A DNA stretch of 7,356 nucleotides from Candidatus Parcubacteria bacterium (GTDB lineage: Bacteria; Patescibacteriota; Patescibacteriia; JAACEG01). The DNA is taken from assembly GCA_023142625.1 (NCBI GenBank), contig JAGLJD010000073.1:1-7356 (forward strand). The letters are read 5' to 3'. The notes beneath the pieces were generated by a model, which was not told the DNA's origin, did no database searches, and was given only the letters and a program-made list of their open reading frames with translations. Numbering within the stretch: the stretch's first letter is position 1; every line of letters starts with the position of its first letter. Made by a program: the position numbers and the translations under genes. Of the stretch, positions 6,277 through 7,356 are shown in pieces.

Positions 6277-6330
6277 ATGGGAATTATAAAATTTAATTTA
6301 CTTTTTTTACCTCTAATGGGGCTTTTTTAA
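6277..6330 (+). CDS. Putative 17-aa hydrophobic small protein or leader peptide
   Basis: Encodes MGIIKFNLLFLPLMGLF and ends in TAA. A strong Shine-Dalgarno with 7-nt spacing is the main evidence for translation. The peptide is almost wholly hydrophobic with a single Lys, so a membrane-inserted micropeptide, leader peptide or start of a disrupted gene are all possible. The stop is followed 5 nt later by the left end of element copy 2, so insertion of the element may have cut off a longer gene. I recognise no known leader peptide. A -10-like TAAAAT lies at 6234-6239 without a convincing -35; readthrough from the channel gene 47 nt upstream is equally possible. It is too short to exclude chance. 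Confidence 0.4.
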   Translation: MGIIKFNLLFLPLMGLF

Positions 6331-6335
6331 TTTTT

Positions 6336-6476
6336 TGTCTTTGCGAGAAGCTGAACGAGTGAAACGAGTGAGGTGCGACGAAGCAATCTCATTACTGAAA
6401 GAACGAAACTATAATTAAAGATTTATTCACTCAGTAATGAGATTGCCGCGTCGGCTATTGCCTCCTCGCAAAGACA
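6336..6476. repeat. Palindromic MITE-like element, copy 2 (141 bp)
   Basis: Terminal inverted repeats TGTCTTTGCGAGAA (6336-6349) and TCCTCGCAAAGACA (6463-6476) have one mismatch. Inside is a perfect 16-bp inverted repeat, GCAATCTCATTACTGA (6383-6398) with TCAGTAATGAGATTGC (6431-6446), continued outward by CGACG/CGTCG (6376-6380 with 6449-6453) across a 2x2 internal loop. The unpaired centre 6399-6430 is AT-rich and contains TATAAT (6410-6415). The left arm also carries a 9-bp tandem duplication. It shares both 16-mers and the right terminal repeat with copy 1 but is 85 bp shorter. It encodes no protein. With the 17-codon ORF it accounts for most of the gap 6230-6538. Confidence 0.85.
6354..6371 (+). 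repeat. 9-bp tandem duplication in element copy 2
   Basis: AACGAGTGA is present twice back to back (6354-6362 and 6363-6371) within the left arm. It is likely a replication-slippage or module difference among copies of the element. Confidence 0.7.
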
Positions 6477-6491
6477 GAGGAGAGAAAGACA

Positions 6492-6505
6492 TTGATTTTA
6501 ATCAA
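6492..6505. promoter_or_regulatory. Small inverted repeat before the SPFH gene, possible operator or promoter part
   Basis: TTGATT and AATCAA face each other across TT, 34 nt before the ATG at 6539. TTGATT could serve as a -35 box with TTCAAT (6515-6520) at 17-bp spacing, and TAGAAT (6520-6525) is an alternative -10. Either would give a leader of only about 7-12 nt. Both are weak matches, so the promoter is uncertain. Confidence 0.3.
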
Positions 6506-6538
6506 ATCTTAATTTTCAATAGAATAAAAAAGTTAAAT

Positions 6539-7356
6539 ATGCAGGATAAATTTTCAAAATTAATACCTTTAATATTTTTATTTTTTTTAATTATGCCTCT
6601 TTTGGGCAAAAATGCAATCCCTTTCATTATTATCGCGGGGGTTGCTTTTGCTGTCTCAAAAGGCATTAAAAAACATATGATGGAAAATCAGACAATAAAC
6701 ATCAACCCGAATATAGATTTGGGAAAATTTAAAAGCGCTGGAAGGATTATTGCCGTGGCGATTTTGCTAATAATTATTTTGGCAATATCAATAGTGGTTA
6801 TTCCAGCTGGCGAAACAGGAGTTTATCATCTTTTCGGAAAGGTTCGCGACAAAGAATTCAGTTCGGGAATTCATCTTAAAAATCCGCTTGCTAAAATTAC
6901 CAAGATGAGTATCCGAACGGAAGAATACACAATGAGCGTTATAGAAGGCGAGGGCAGAGTAGCATCCGCGGACGCAATTAAAGCATTGACAAAAGAGGGG
7001 CTGGAAGTAGATTTGGATATTACGATTTTGTATCATTTAGACGAAAGCAAAGCGTCGGATGTTTTTAAAGATATAGGATTGGAATATGAGCAAAAAATAC
7101 TCCGTCCGGGAATTAGAAGCGGAATCAGGGAAGTAGTCGCGAATTATGAAGCAAAAGATATTTACTCAACAAAAAGGGAAGAGTCTGCCGTGAAAATTTT
7201 AGAAAAATTAAAGAGCGATATTGATCCGCGCGGAATTATTATTGAGGAAGTCTTATTGCGGAATGTGAATTTGCCGGCAAAACTTTCCGACGCGATTCAG
7301 GAAAAATTGACAGCTGAGCAAGAATCTCAAAAATATGAATTTATCTTGCAAAAAGA
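6539..7356 (+). CDS. SPFH/Band-7 (prohibitin-like) membrane protein, 3' end missing
   Basis: The first 272 codons of a gene cut by the window end; the frame is open throughout. SPFH proteins oligomerise on the membrane, scaffold microdomains and often modulate membrane proteases such as FtsH. After a transmembrane segment at about 69-88 comes the Band-7 domain start IPAGETGVYHLFGKV (88-102), then SSGIHLKNPL (108-117), a conserved mid-domain LEVDLDITILYHLD (155-168), RPGIRSGIREVVANYEAKDIYSTKRE (189-214) and the end-of-domain RNVNLPAKLSDAIQEKLTAEQE (241-262) leading into the usual helical coiled region. Unusually there are two further hydrophobic stretches at about 8-22 and 26-40. ATGs at codons 19, 47 and 48 exist; starting at 47 would leave the common single-anchor form, but no better ribosome site is seen there. 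The frame is also open upstream of the ATG, into the repeat, but with no supporting signal. Confidence 0.88.
   Translation, partial: MQDKFSKLIPLIFLFFLIMPLLGKNAIPFIIIAGVAFAVSKGIKKHMMENQTININPNIDLGKFKSAGRIIAVAILLIIILAISIVVIPAGETGVYHLFGKVRDKEFSSGIHLKNPLAKITKMSIRTEEYTMSVIEGEGRVASADAIKALTKEGLEVDLDITILYHLDESKASDVFKDIGLEYEQKILRPGIRSGIREVVANYEAKDIYSTKREESAVKILEKLKSDIDPRGIIIEEVLLRNVNLPAKLSDAIQEKLTAEQESQKYEFILQK

Noticed and set aside
6310..6336. Terminator after the 17-codon ORF
   Set aside because: CCTC/GGGG with loop TAAT followed by T runs is only a 4-bp stem with a wobble pair, too weak to call.
4942..6476. Two repeats flanking mscS as ends of a composite transposon or a mini CRISPR array
   Set aside because: The copies are each complete palindromic elements, differ in length, have no transposase between them, and lack the regular short repeat-spacer pattern of CRISPR. 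Independent insertions are simpler.
6788..7036. 82-codon frame antisense to the SPFH gene
   Set aside because: The plus-strand frame is the conserved Band-7 domain.
26..7356. UGA recoded to glycine, as in some CPR lineages
   Set aside because: All genes are intact under the standard code, conserved glycines use GGN, and all five visible long-gene stops are TAA. The window shows no in-frame UGA needing reassignment.

Overview
The window is AT-rich, with a strong bias to Lys/Ile/Asn codons. It holds compact genes with short gaps, TAA at all five large-gene stops inside the window, and almost no Shine-Dalgarno motifs. Two copies of a palindromic interspersed repeat of the TGTCTTTGCGAGGA / GACGAAGCAATCTC type are present. 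This suits a small-genome bacterium; I infer a Patescibacteria/CPR-like lineage (Parcubacteria type), but no marker gene proves it. Conserved tryptophans are TGG and conserved glycines are GGN in intact frames, so nothing points to UGA recoding.

Layout. (1) 26-1372, minus: a glycerate 2-kinase (DUF4147/MOFRL family). (2) 1373-1464: a 92-bp divergent promoter region where both -35 boxes appear to overlap; the kinase mRNA is predicted leaderless. (3) 1465-4877, plus: a probable three-gene operon of UDP-glucose 6-dehydrogenase, an APH/choline-kinase-fold phosphotransferase of unknown substrate, and tryptophanyl-tRNA synthetase (trpS) starting 4 nt after the previous stop. (4) 4878-5176: the mscS leader, almost wholly filled by a 226-bp palindromic element whose right end lies 9 nt before the start codon. 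(5) 5177-6229: an MscS-family mechanosensitive channel. (6) 6230-6538: a 17-codon hydrophobic ORF with the only textbook Shine-Dalgarno in the window, then a 141-bp second copy of the element. (7) 6539 to the window end: the first 272 codons of an SPFH/Band-7 (prohibitin-like) membrane protein, cut by the window edge.

Functionally this is mostly housekeeping: glycerate entry into lower glycolysis, UDP-glucuronate supply for surface sugars, tRNA charging, osmotic protection and membrane scaffolding. I see no defence system, CRISPR array, complete transposon, tRNA or rRNA. The parts worth a second look are the modular palindromic elements sitting in the 5' regions of two successive membrane-protein genes, the strongly ribosome-bound 17-aa ORF beside the second copy, and the leaderless/divergent promoter arrangement.
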